Notes under the pieces: generated by a model
The model's database searches: none
Seen by the model: the letters and a program-made list of their open reading frames with translations, nothing else
Told to the model about the DNA's origin: nothing
Part shown: one piece after another, positions 1 to 8,545 of the stretch
Layout of the letters: every line of letters begins with the position of its first letter
Position numbering within the stretch: the first letter of the stretch is position 1
Program-made: the position numbers and the translations under genes
Source of the DNA: Roseiflexaceae bacterium UBA965
Lineage (GTDB): Bacteria > Chloroflexota > Chloroflexia > Chloroflexales > Roseiflexaceae
Direction: 5' to 3'
Length of the DNA: 20,765 bases
Assembly: GCA_002292925.1 (NCBI GenBank)
Contig: DBCF01000297.1
Location: 1-20,765, forward strand

Positions 1-1719
1 CACGGCGATTTTGGCGGGGCGATCACCCCAGCGCACCAAATGATACAAAAAGAAATCATGGAGTTCGTATGGACCAATAATATCTTCGGTTTTTTGGCTG
101 ACTTCACCAGCCTGGGTGGTGGTCAGTTCGGGCGATACGGGGGTATCAAGAATATCAACCAGTACGGCGGTCACCGCAGGATTGGCTTGAGTATCGGCCA
201 CTTGTTGCACCAAATGCCGTACCAAGGTTTTGGGGACGCCGGCATTGACATGGTAGTGGCTCATGTGGTCGCCGTTGAATGTACACCACCCCAACGCGAT
301 TTCGCTCAAATCGCCGGTGCCCAACACAAATCCCCCTAGTTGATTGGCTTTATTAAACAAAATACTAGTACGCAGGCGGGCTTGCACGTTTTCGTAGGTA
401 ATATCTTGGCTGACTCCATCATGCCCCAGCGCATGCAGTTGCCCCACCACCAAATCACCAATGGCAATAACCTGGTTGGGGATACCGTACAACGTCGCCA
501 GCGTCACTGCATTGGCTTGGGTGCGATCAGAGCTGGCCGCCGCCGGCATGGTATAGGTACGCAACACATCGGCTGGCTGGCGGCCGAGGATCGCGACTGC
601 CTGACAAGCCACCAAAAACGCCAAGGTCGAATCGAGCCCCCCCGACAACCCCAAGTGCAGATGAGGGGCACGGGTGGCGCGCATGCGTTGTGCCAAACCG
701 TGGGCTTGGATGGCGAGAATGTGGTGCAGGCGGGCCGCCCGCGCCGTCGCGTCTTCGTCACTCGGCAAAAAAGGATAGGCGTTGACGACCGGTTGGGGCG
801 TAACAGTCGGCGCCGTCAGCGTGGTTGCAACCACCTGATGCCCGATATGATTGGCCCGATTGGAATCACGGCGCCGGTCGAATTGTAGGTGTTCGATGTC
901 GATGTCACTCACGGTCAGGCGTTGATCGCGGGCAAAGGGCTGGCGTTCGGCCTGCATGCGGCCATTGCTACAAATCAACTGATGGCCACTCATCACTACA
1001 TCCATGCTTGATTCGGTCCAATCACAGCCGGCATAGACGTAGCCACACACGAGTGTGGCCGATTGCATGCTCACCAAATTACGGCGATAGCTGGCTTTGG
1101 CAACGAGTTCGGGGGATGCCGAAGGATTGGCGATAATCATGGCACCGTGGTCGACCAACCCGCGACTCGGTGATTGATTGACCCACAAATCTTCACAGAT
1201 TTCGATACCGACCAATACACCAGCCACCGTAAACAGCAATTGGGTGCCAAAAGGGACAAGGTCGTCACCAAAGGCAATAGTGGTATTGGGTTGTTGCCAG
1301 GTTTGGTACCAACGCTTTTCGTAGAATTCACCATAACTGGGCAAAAATTGTTTGGGGACGATGCCACAAATCTGGCCATTGGCAAGGATGGCAGCACAGT
1401 TGTATAGGCCATTGCCCACACTCAAAGGCAGACCCACAATCAGCGCCGTCGTTGCCGTGGTGCGCGGTGCGAGGAGCATCAATGCCTGTTTGGCCTGCTG
1501 GAGCAAGGCATCGTGTTGCACCAAATCACCCAGCGAGTAGCCGGTTATGGCGAGTTCGGGGAACACCACCAGCGCCACACCAGTAGCCACCGCGGCATCA
1601 TATAATTGCGTGATTTCGTGGAGATTACTCGCGACATCGGCGACGCTTACCACCGGACAGGCTGTTGCAACACGGATATATGCGGTGTTGGGATGGTAGG
1701 GTATGGTCATAACGGTCAT
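1..1719 (-). CDS. nadE: Glutamine-dependent NAD+ synthase, 3' end outside window
   Basis: It makes NAD+ from deamido-NAD+ (nicotinate adenine dinucleotide), ATP and glutamine in the cytoplasm. I translated the minus strand by hand; the frame is open from 1719 to the window edge (573 codons). Residues about 1-270 form a nitrilase-type glutaminase domain whose Glu-Lys-Cys triad fits E55 (VVFPELAITGY), K123 (VPKQFLPSYGEFYEKRW) and C175 (EICEDLW). The synthase domain carries the PP-loop motif SGGLDST (about 359-365) and later GTGDLSEIALGW. Family members of this two-domain type usually have about 650-680 residues, so roughly the last 80-100 are missing because the window ends. No good ribosome binding site precedes ATG 1719; a second in-frame ATG at 1710 is an equal alternative. 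It lies 61 nt downstream of the HEAT-repeat gene on the same strand and may be co-transcribed with it, or use the extended -10 noted separately. Confidence 0.95.
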   Translation of the reverse strand, partial: MTVMTIPYHPNTAYIRVATACPVVSVADVASNLHEITQLYDAAVATGVALVVFPELAITGYSLGDLVQHDALLQQAKQALMLLAPRTTATTALIVGLPLSVGNGLYNCAAILANGQICGIVPKQFLPSYGEFYEKRWYQTWQQPNTTIAFGDDLVPFGTQLLFTVAGVLVGIEICEDLWVNQSPSRGLVDHGAMIIANPSASPELVAKASYRRNLVSMQSATLVCGYVYAGCDWTESSMDVVMSGHQLICSNGRMQAERQPFARDQRLTVSDIDIEHLQFDRRRDSNRANHIGHQVVATTLTAPTVTPQPVVNAYPFLPSDEDATARAARLHHILAIQAHGLAQRMRATRAPHLHLGLSGGLDSTLAFLVACQAVAILGRQPADVLRTYTMPAAASSDRTQANAVTLATLYGIPNQVIAIGDLVVGQLHALGHDGVSQDITYENVQARLRTSILFNKANQLGGFVLGTGDLSEIALGWCTFNGDHMSHYHVNAGVPKTLVRHLVQQVADTQANPAVTAVLVDILDTPVSPELTTTQAGEVSQKTEDIIGPYELHDFFLYHLVRWGDRPAKIAV

Positions 1720-1743
1720 CCAGTGCAATCGGTGAGTACTGCT

Positions 1744-1752
1744 ATCTTAACA
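1744..1752 (-). promoter_or_regulatory. Possible extended -10 promoter for nadE
   Basis: Reading the minus strand, TGTTAAGAT fits the extended -10 pattern TGnTAnnnT and would start transcription about 15-20 nt before the nadE ATG. A second -10-like TATAAT lies at 1780-1785, at the end of the HEAT-repeat gene. Neither has a convincing -35 box. Such short matches can occur by chance, so this is only a candidate internal promoter. Confidence 0.3.
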
Positions 1753-1780
1753 GGTCAGGTGTATGATGCAGTTACCATCA

Positions 1781-3322
1781 TTATACTTGCGGAGTGTTTA
1801 TCTGGTGCCACATCACGCTGATATTAACGATATGCATACGGTTAAAAACACGTTCGTCCGATTGCCATGTCACGATATGTGCAATTTCACTCGTAGTGAG
1901 CTGATAAATATAATCAGGATTGGCCGTAACACACTGATGAAAAAAACGCACACAGTGTATCCAAATAAAAGGATCTGCATCGGTCAAGGCAACAGCACGC
2001 ACGCTACAATCTGCATGCGTCAGTACCTGTTTGAGACATTGTTCTTTGGCGACGAGTGGCAATATCGACCAATACGGGATCATTAGGAGGGGATAGCGTT
2101 GTGCCAAGACTCGCATACTGCGGTCTACGGCATCACGAATTGTCGCTACCGGATGGGTCTTTAAGGCAATGATTTGTTGCATAATCGTGTCATCACTGTT
2201 TTTTTCGGTAACACTCATTAATCCAAGCCGTACAAAAAAGAGCTGGGACGATTTCAGCAATGCCGTAATTAATACGGTTGATTCGGGATGTTTTTTGATA
2301 ATTTTGCTGATTAGTTTGTAATAACCATCGCTGTATTGAAATACCTTGTGGTCGTAGAGTGTCTGTAATTTCACGAGCACGTCAGCGCTCAAACCCTGCA
2401 AAATTGTGGAAAGCAATTCGTTGATATGCCGCGCTTTGCCATAGCGCAAAAAATACGGCACTTCGTTGATTTCAGGGATAAATTGATAGGCATGCAAAAT
2501 CGTTATTGCATGTGCGCGGACTATCGGACGGTAATCCGCTAATGCTTGTCGCATAATCGTAACGACGGTGGGATTGGCATACTGAATCAATGCGGTAATC
2601 GCAGCATGGCGCACCGCAATTGATTGTGAACAAATCTGTACCAACAATATGTTTAATCCATCTGGGTGACGAATCAAACCTAATGCCTGAATTGCATAGA
2701 CCGTGTAATGCGTACGGTTAGTGATTTCGTTGATAAGTAATGGTACGGCACTTACCACACACGCCCGACCGATTACCCGAATTGCATGGCGCTTAAAAAC
2801 CAAATCACCGTGACTGACCCGGTCACAGAGCCATGTAATTGCCATGGGGTCTTGCCGTAATGCGAGTAATTCTGCGGCGGCACACGCAACTAATGGGTCA
2901 GCATCATGCAGCCGTGACTGCAACATGCTGGTTGGAATTTCGATCCCATACTGCCGAATGGTCCACAACACACTCAACCGAACCTCAGGACTGCGATCGA
3001 TCAAGCCCCGATGACAGCTGTCTAGGCGATTTGTGCGGGCAACCTGCAATACGATCCGAAACGCCGTCGCCCGCACCAACGCTTCACGATCGGTGATGCA
3101 TGCGTAGATCTGTTCATCAGCCGCCTGTTTACAATGTAACCACGCTTTGAGGGCTGCGACCCGAATGTCTGCACTCGGAGATTGCACTGCCACAGACAAT
3201 TGGAGCCTCACCGCAGGCGATTGGAGATCGTCTGCAGTGAGGCTCCGGAGTGCGGCGATGCGGGTATCATCATCACTCGCTTGTAATTGTGTGTACAAAT
3301 CACTCACGAGTGCACCACTCAT
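1781..3322 (-). CDS. HEAT-repeat protein of unknown role
   Basis: A 513-residue protein built largely of HEAT-like helical pairs. Repeated patterns such as DTRIAALRSLTADDL, ADIRVAALKAWLHC, EALVRATAFRIVLQV, PEVRLSVLWTIRQYG and RPIVRAHAITILHAY recur about every 30-40 residues over the first 300 residues and less regularly after that. It has no signal peptide or obvious membrane segment, so it is probably cytoplasmic. HEAT solenoids usually serve as protein-binding scaffolds; no catalytic motif is visible. The start at 3322 lies 3 nt after the stop of the upstream gene, which suggests coupled translation with the DUF6882-like protein. It is not a phycobilin lyase by context, since there are no pigment genes nearby. 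The specific function is unknown. Confidence 0.85.
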   Translation of the reverse strand: MSGALVSDLYTQLQASDDDTRIAALRSLTADDLQSPAVRLQLSVAVQSPSADIRVAALKAWLHCKQAADEQIYACITDREALVRATAFRIVLQVARTNRLDSCHRGLIDRSPEVRLSVLWTIRQYGIEIPTSMLQSRLHDADPLVACAAAELLALRQDPMAITWLCDRVSHGDLVFKRHAIRVIGRACVVSAVPLLINEITNRTHYTVYAIQALGLIRHPDGLNILLVQICSQSIAVRHAAITALIQYANPTVVTIMRQALADYRPIVRAHAITILHAYQFIPEINEVPYFLRYGKARHINELLSTILQGLSADVLVKLQTLYDHKVFQYSDGYYKLISKIIKKHPESTVLITALLKSSQLFFVRLGLMSVTEKNSDDTIMQQIIALKTHPVATIRDAVDRSMRVLAQRYPLLMIPYWSILPLVAKEQCLKQVLTHADCSVRAVALTDADPFIWIHCVRFFHQCVTANPDYIYQLTTSEIAHIVTWQSDERVFNRMHIVNISVMWHQINTPQV

Positions 3323-3325
3323 TGA

Positions 3326-3862
3326 CTACACACTCTCTACCGGTAAATAGACGTGATTGAGCACGGCCCACCCCATTACGTTTTGCGTGTGATTGACGTA
3401 GCATTGTACGCCGATGCCACCCAAACTATAGGCCGACATACTCACCAACCGCAAAATCGCCATCTGCATGCGCTGCTCGTAGCGAGTAGCATGCGCCCGG
3501 CCCTGCCACAAACTTGGTAAATTGTCGACGTGTAACACAGGCTGCGCCAAATAGGTCATCCCCACTTGTTGCATACATGCTACCGTCTGTTGCTGATTCA
3601 TGGTGATTTCACGATGAATCGCAGGGTTCGCCCACGCCCACATCCAAGTCCCATTGTGAGCACAAAACGAACCAATCATGGTAAACGGAGCCACCGCTAC
3701 CACGCGCCCGTGACGGCGATACGTCACGAGTTTGTCGTCTTGAGATAACTGCCATTCACAGCGCGACAATCCATACTGTGATTCCAACCCTTGCTGTTGC
3801 CCCCGCAACCAAGTGTCACAAAACTCCATCATTTCGGCGGCCCCTGCCCGCACGTCACGCAT
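3326..3862 (-). CDS. Hypothetical protein, possibly DUF6882 family
   Basis: A 178-residue soluble protein without signal peptide or membrane segment. The central stretch (GSFCAHNGTWMWAWANPAI, about residues 63-81) has the Trp-rich WxWAWAN signature I associate with DUF6882-type proteins of unknown function; this match is from memory and not tested. The C-terminal part holds a conserved-looking GWAVLNHVYLPV segment. GAGG lies 4-5 nt before the ATG (GTGAGGTTTTATG on the minus strand) and supports the start. It heads the minus-strand unit that continues with the HEAT-repeat gene after a 3-nt gap. A -10-like TACAAT occurs at 3895-3900 on the minus strand without a clear -35 box. Confidence 0.75.
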   Translation of the reverse strand: MRDVRAGAAEMMEFCDTWLRGQQQGLESQYGLSRCEWQLSQDDKLVTYRRHGRVVAVAPFTMIGSFCAHNGTWMWAWANPAIHREITMNQQQTVACMQQVGMTYLAQPVLHVDNLPSLWQGRAHATRYEQRMQMAILRLVSMSAYSLGGIGVQCYVNHTQNVMGWAVLNHVYLPVESV

Positions 3863-4212
3863 AAAACCTCACTTACTCAAATAACCCTATCTTTATTGTA
3901 ATCATTCTTTAATCCACAAATGTGCATTTTTGGCATGTTTTCACAGGGAGTTTCCACCAAACGGGCGTACAGAAAAGGGGGCGGAGGGGGACAAGGCAAG
4001 GATAATTCATCAGACGACCGCATGTACGAAAAGTTGCAGTCAGATGCGGGAAGAACGGCATGCATGATGCGCCATATCACCGGAGCAGAGCTAGCAATGT
4101 TTTGTAAGGGCGTCAATACACAATCAACGATATTTGCTATTTTGTTGACCACTTACCACGTACTGTATTATCATATGAACATTTACATGACCACTATCCC
4201 AAAGGAATGATA
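3863..4212. other. Divergent intergenic region without a supported gene
   Basis: About 350 bp separate two divergent transcription units. Short open frames exist on both strands (minus 3877-4152, plus 3920-4210), but neither has a ribosome binding site, recognisable composition or conserved motif. A G-rich run on the plus strand at about 3975-4003 (five G, GG, five G, GG) stands out from its surroundings. The right end carries the candidate promoter for the surface-glycan cluster; the left end carries the -10-like element of the DUF6882-like gene. Confidence 0.5.
4145..4174 (+). promoter_or_regulatory. Candidate sigma-70-type promoter for glycan cluster
   Basis: TTGACC at 4145-4150 is followed after 18 nt by TATCAT at 4169-4174. 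An alternative reading is TTGTTG (4142-4147), 18 nt, TATTAT (4166-4171). Either places the transcript start about 30 nt before ATG 4213 of the first gene in the cluster. Confidence 0.5.
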
Positions 4213-5223
4213 ATGCAACCACTCAATGCACTGCTGATTGGCGCTGGCGGAATGGGGCGCACGTGGGCCAAGAACCTCGTCGCAAACCCCGATGTCTGTT
4301 TGGCTGGCTGGGTCGATATTCGACCAGACGCGGCGGCACAGGCAGCCCGTGAGTTGCAGATTAGTGCGGGATATTATGGTGATTCGCTGAGCACAGCATT
4401 GGCCACCATCAAGCCAGATTTTGTGGTGGATGTCACGATACCCGAAGCGCATCACGATGTCACGCTGACCTGTCTCAACGCCGGGATTCCAGTCATTGGT
4501 GAAAAACCGATGGCGGTATCGATGGAGCAAGCCCGGGCAATGGTGGCAGCAGCCGAGCGGACCGGCGTACGCTACATGGTTAGTCAGAGTCGGCGCTATG
4601 ATGCACGGTTGTGGGCTTATCGCAATTTGATTCAACAGGTGGGTGAAATCGGCATTTTGGATGCTGATTTTTATATTGGGGCGCACTTTGGCGGCTTCCG
4701 TGATGAAATGGCCAATGTATTGTTGCTCGACATGGCGATTCACACCTTTGATGCGGCACGGTATTTACTCGGTGATAGCACGCCCGTTTCGGTCTATTGT
4801 GAAGAATTCAATCCACGCTGGAGCTGGTACAAAGGTGCTGCCGGGGCGACGGCTATTTTTGAGATGGCCAATGGGGCGCGGTTTACCTATCGCGGTTGTT
4901 GGGCAGCCGAAGGACAACATACATCGTGGGAATCAGAGTGGCGCGCCGTCGGGTCTCAAGGGAGTGCCAAATGGGATGGGCACGCTGCGATTACTGCTGA
5001 TGTGGTGGTTGAGCAGGGGGGATTCCATGCCAAATGCCATCATATAACGGCAACGGCAGCGAGTGATATTGCGCATGGGATCGCCGGCTCACTCAAAGAT
5101 TTTGTCCATAGTTATCGGACCGGGGCGACGCCGATGGGGGATTGTCGTGACAACATCAAAAGTCTTGCAATGGTATTTGGCGCAATTGAATCAGCCAAAA
5201 CAGGGCGACGAGTAATTTTATGA
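4213..5223 (+). CDS. Gfo/Idh/MocA family NAD(P)-dependent oxidoreductase
   Basis: A cytoplasmic sugar or sugar-nucleotide dehydrogenase of 336 residues, near the family's usual 330-390. The N-terminal Rossmann fold starts with IGAGGMG (residues 9-15). The family motif EKP is at residues 97-99 (IPVIGEKPMAV), and the C-terminal fold has the DxxxH pattern D173-MAI-H177 expected near the active site. An in-frame ATG at 4207 sits directly on the purine run, while ATG 4213 has AAAGGA (4201-4206) at 6 nt, so I chose 4213. The stop overlaps the next start as ATGA, implying translational coupling with the MBOAT gene. The neighbours suggest that its substrate belongs to a surface glycan pathway; this and the exact reaction are inference. 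Confidence 0.9.
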   Translation: MQPLNALLIGAGGMGRTWAKNLVANPDVCLAGWVDIRPDAAAQAARELQISAGYYGDSLSTALATIKPDFVVDVTIPEAHHDVTLTCLNAGIPVIGEKPMAVSMEQARAMVAAAERTGVRYMVSQSRRYDARLWAYRNLIQQVGEIGILDADFYIGAHFGGFRDEMANVLLLDMAIHTFDAARYLLGDSTPVSVYCEEFNPRWSWYKGAAGATAIFEMANGARFTYRGCWAAEGQHTSWESEWRAVGSQGSAKWDGHAAITADVVVEQGGFHAKCHHITATAASDIAHGIAGSLKDFVHSYRTGATPMGDCRDNIKSLAMVFGAIESAKTGRRVIL

Positions 5224-6593
5224 TTTTTGCTTCACCAATTTTTCTGTTTTTCTTTTTTCCCATTACGGTGATTATCTATGCGCTATTACCATTGCGGTGG
5301 CGCAATACCTTGCTGTTGATTGCGAGTGGATTGTTTTATGTGAGTGGGTCCGGACCATATATTTTGGTGATTGTTGGGTTGACCATATTTAATAGTGTGA
5401 TATCACCCTACATCATCGATAATCGTCGGATGTTAATCGGGGCAATCACCGTCAATCTCATCCCCCTCGTCTATTTTAAGTATGTAGGATTTTTTGAGCA
5501 GATTTGGTATGACGTCAGTGGCACAAATAATCCGCAGGCCCTCGCAGTATTGTTACCGTTAGGGATTTCGTTTTACACCTTCCATGCCATTTCATACTTG
5601 ATTGATGTGGCTCGCGGGCGCATCCCCGTCAATACCAAAGTCGATTCATATTTGCTATACATGCTTTTTTTCCCGCATTTAATTGCAGGGCCGATCGTCC
5701 GATTCAAAGAAATCAGCAGTCAATTTGGGCTCGAAAATCGCCGCTTACGCCCACAGAATATTAGTAGTGGGTTGCAGTTATTTGTGTTGGGGTTTTCGAA
5801 AAAAATCCTCATCGGCGATCAATGTGCAGCTATTGCTGACCGCGTATTTAATCAACATATCACATTATCAAGCGCCAATGCTTGGTTGGGAATTTTGGCG
5901 TATACCATGCAGATTTACTTCGATTTTTCGGGGTACAGCGACATGGCGAGTGGGTTAGCACGGATTTTTGGCTTTCGCTTCCCACGTAACTTCCGGCGGC
6001 CGTATAGTGCCCAAAGTATCACCGAATTTTGGCAACGCTGGCATATTAGTTTGTCCCGCTGGTTCCGCGATTATGTCTATATTCCATTAGGGGGCAATCG
6101 GCTGGGCCAACGGCGTACATTGTTTAATTTATGGGTGATATTTGTGCTGTGTGGGTTATGGCACGGGGCAAATTATACGTTTTTGGTATGGGGCGTAGGG
6201 CACGGCCTCTGGATGGTCGTCGAGCGGCTCAAGTGGTGGCGGCCACAGGGGTGGTGGGGGCAACTTTGTACATTTGTGATTACGATGTTGCTGTGGGTAC
6301 CATTCCGGGCCGAATCGCTCACACAGACCTGGCAAATTTGGTTAGCCTGCATCAAGTGGCAGACGACATTGATTAGTGTTGACACCGTCACACTAATTGA
6401 TCCCAAACGCATATTTTTGTTGGTACTCGCATTGTGTATTTGTTGTATGCCACAACGGGCATTTGTGCACTGCAAGTTGTTTTGGCAACAGCGACCGTTT
6501 TTGCGTACGAGTGCACTGAGTGTAAGTTTTGCGTTGGCGATTTTGGTATTGGTCGATCAAGGATTTACGCCGTTTATTTATGCAAATTTTTAG
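5220..6593 (+). CDS. MBOAT family O-acyltransferase (AlgI/DltB type)
   Basis: A 457-residue polytopic membrane protein with about 10 hydrophobic segments, the usual size for AlgI-like enzymes. The family core is clear: LPLGISFYTFHAISYLID, FFPHLIAGPIVR, YFDFSGYSDMASGLARIFG, FRRPYSAQSITEFWQRWH and the catalytic-histidine region CGLWHGANYTFLVWG with H315 and a second His at 328 (GVGHGLW). Family members move an acyl group, usually acetyl, across the membrane to a periplasmic or extracellular acceptor, with an AlgJ/AlgX-type partner finishing the transfer. The partner role fits the two genes that follow directly. Its start overlaps the stop of the oxidoreductase gene (ATGA). Confidence 0.95.
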   Translation: MIFASPIFLFFFFPITVIIYALLPLRWRNTLLLIASGLFYVSGSGPYILVIVGLTIFNSVISPYIIDNRRMLIGAITVNLIPLVYFKYVGFFEQIWYDVSGTNNPQALAVLLPLGISFYTFHAISYLIDVARGRIPVNTKVDSYLLYMLFFPHLIAGPIVRFKEISSQFGLENRRLRPQNISSGLQLFVLGFSKKILIGDQCAAIADRVFNQHITLSSANAWLGILAYTMQIYFDFSGYSDMASGLARIFGFRFPRNFRRPYSAQSITEFWQRWHISLSRWFRDYVYIPLGGNRLGQRRTLFNLWVIFVLCGLWHGANYTFLVWGVGHGLWMVVERLKWWRPQGWWGQLCTFVITMLLWVPFRAESLTQTWQIWLACIKWQTTLISVDTVTLIDPKRIFLLVLALCICCMPQRAFVHCKLFWQQRPFLRTSALSVSFALAILVLVDQGFTPFIYANF

Positions 6594-6603
6594 GGTATTT
6601 CTA

Positions 6604-8484
6604 ATGAATAAATACACAATATTCAGCACATATTTGTGTGTGAGCATATGCTGTGTGTTGCTCTTGTATTGGCAAGTAAACCAACCCACCCAAAATCAGT
6701 TTTTGGCACGGCAACTCGACACGATTGAAGTACTCATCCGCGACATTGAAGTAAATCCACAAGGAACAGAATTTCGATGGTTGAGTGACAGCGTTTCGAT
6801 TATGGTACCCAAACCGACGGCTCAAGGGATAGTCACGCTCAATATATGGCAAGCCCCACAGCGGACTGCAACCGCCATCCAAGTCGGGGAATACCAGATA
6901 TCGCTACCAAAGATGACAGCATTGCAATCACGTCGGATTGCGGTATTGGCAACAGCATCTGCAACCGCATCAACGCTATTGCCCATCACAATCGATTTTG
7001 CCCCCAACGAAACAACTGACCCGATTGCATGGGCATTTGTAAGTGCTCATTGGAACAGTACGCTGACGCAATCATCGCCCCAACTACAACTCCTCTTGTT
7101 TGTTATCATTGCACTGGCGATTGGAACCGGCACCTGCTCCCGTATCAGTGGCCGGTTTTATGGGAGCCTCGGTGTGGCCACACTCGGGGTATTAGTGGCG
7201 TTGTTTGCACCAATACCGCTGAGTGTGACAGTGGCCTGGATTACCGATCAACCGGCGCTATACTCTCATTTATGGGTATTGGCGCTTGCGTGGCTGATAT
7301 GGTATTGGAAGCATCCGGCCATCATGGTGTTTATGCACAAGGCGCCGGCACAAGCACGCGTGATGTTTGTTCTGTATGGCACACTCACACTGATACCAGT
7401 GATTGGGATGATTGCACCGCCCGAGTCACTCGATATGCAAATCGAAGAATTACGGAAACTCCAAGCATGCCCTAGTCAATGGACGGGGGAAATTTGGGAT
7501 GTCGCAGCGAATTTCACACCGTTGTCTCAATGTGTCACTGATCATATCGGGTGGCGTAATACATTGATTCGCGTCAAAAACGAAATTGATTACCAAGTAT
7601 TTGGAGTGTCAAGCCGCATTTATTTCGGTCAAAATACATTTTATTTTATGCGTCGTTGGAGCGACGACCGACTCCCGTGGCTTGATGAGATTTTGCATAC
7701 GCCAACCCAACGCCAAAAACTCCTGACCACGTTACAACAAATTAATCAACAATATGCATCACACGGCATTCATGTCATCATGGTCATCGCACCAAGTAAA
7801 GAATTTATGTATCCCGAAAATTTACCATGGAATGCACCACGCTACGACTACCAGTTGGTGCGTGAGTTGGAACAAGATATGGAAACAAGTGGTCTTGATG
7901 TCATTCGTACCTATGATTTATTGCAAGCACACAAAAAAGACGTGCCGTTGCTCTATCATCCCCGTGACTTCCATTGGAATGACTTAGCCGCGTATTATGT
8001 GGCACAGATGATTACCGATCGCGTAGCCCGACACCAAAAAATCACCAGCCCATGGCAACACCCCCTCGATGTCTGCACCATGTTTCGCAAAGCGAGTGAT
8101 CAGACTTTTGCGGCACTTTTGTCAAATCGTGATGCCTACGCTCCCACGTATTGTCAGACAACGACCATGCCAAATGATGTCCCATGGATTGTGGAACAAC
8201 GATTCAATCGCGACTTCAATGTATGGCGGGCAGCACCGCCATCACCGTCACAAATACTCGGTGCAATCGAAATTAACGGCGATAGTTATGGTATGTACTT
8301 CCAAACGTCAGGGTTCGAACGGTACTTCAACCTAGTCACCATTACCCAATTCAAAAATTGGCGCGATGCGTTTTCACCTGAACATCTGGCGTATTTACAA
8401 CAAAACAACATTCGCTATGTCGTCTGGCAAATGCGCGATGCGAGTCTGCCGTTATTGTTAAACGATATTTACACCGAGTACTAA
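6604..8484 (+). CDS. Membrane-tethered AlgX/AlgJ-like SGNH acyltransferase, copy A
   Basis: A 626-residue protein with a layout unlike classical AlgX or AlgJ. It has one N-terminal membrane segment (about 5-24), an outside beta-rich region (about 30-155), four more hydrophobic segments (about 161-272), then an AlgX/AlgJ-like SGNH domain to the end. The catalytic motifs are present: YHPRDFHWND with D455 and H457, and NGDSYG with S561, matching the Asp-His-Ser set of the AlgX/AlgJ family. VIAPSKEFMYPENLPW is another family-like block. The first Met after the MBOAT stop is at 6604 with a weak AGGG 8 nt upstream; upstream in-frame starts would overlap the MBOAT gene. It probably acts on the outer face of the membrane as the acceptor-specific partner of the MBOAT protein. 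Substrate and acyl group are not known. Confidence 0.85.
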   Translation: MNKYTIFSTYLCVSICCVLLLYWQVNQPTQNQFLARQLDTIEVLIRDIEVNPQGTEFRWLSDSVSIMVPKPTAQGIVTLNIWQAPQRTATAIQVGEYQISLPKMTALQSRRIAVLATASATASTLLPITIDFAPNETTDPIAWAFVSAHWNSTLTQSSPQLQLLLFVIIALAIGTGTCSRISGRFYGSLGVATLGVLVALFAPIPLSVTVAWITDQPALYSHLWVLALAWLIWYWKHPAIMVFMHKAPAQARVMFVLYGTLTLIPVIGMIAPPESLDMQIEELRKLQACPSQWTGEIWDVAANFTPLSQCVTDHIGWRNTLIRVKNEIDYQVFGVSSRIYFGQNTFYFMRRWSDDRLPWLDEILHTPTQRQKLLTTLQQINQQYASHGIHVIMVIAPSKEFMYPENLPWNAPRYDYQLVRELEQDMETSGLDVIRTYDLLQAHKKDVPLLYHPRDFHWNDLAAYYVAQMITDRVARHQKITSPWQHPLDVCTMFRKASDQTFAALLSNRDAYAPTYCQTTTMPNDVPWIVEQRFNRDFNVWRAAPPSPSQILGAIEINGDSYGMYFQTSGFERYFNLVTITQFKNWRDAFSPEHLAYLQQNNIRYVVWQMRDASLPLLLNDIYTEY

Positions 8485-8487
8485 TAC

Positions 8488-8528
8488 GATTTGGCATGGC
8501 ACATGGTACATTACCCGTATGCCAAATC
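8488..8528. repeat. Perfect 10-bp inverted repeat between the two AlgX/J-like genes
   Basis: GATTTGGCAT (8488-8497) is exactly mirrored by ATGCCAAATC (8519-8528) with a 21-nt loop that itself holds GGTA/TACC. It fills the gap between copy A and copy B and ends just before the ribosome binding site of copy B. No T-run follows, so it is not a standard terminator. It could be an mRNA hairpin that sets relative expression of the two paralogs, or an operator. Confidence 0.6.
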
Positions 8529-8545
8529 ACAAACAGAGGCTTTTC

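Noticed and set aside
1137..1421. 94-residue minus frame and several plus frames over nadE
   Set aside because: They are shadows of the NAD+ synthase reading frame, which shows continuous family motifs.
3877..4152. 91-residue minus-strand open frame with a Pro-rich stretch
   Set aside because: The prolines come from the G-rich island read backwards. There is no ribosome site and no recognisable fold pattern.
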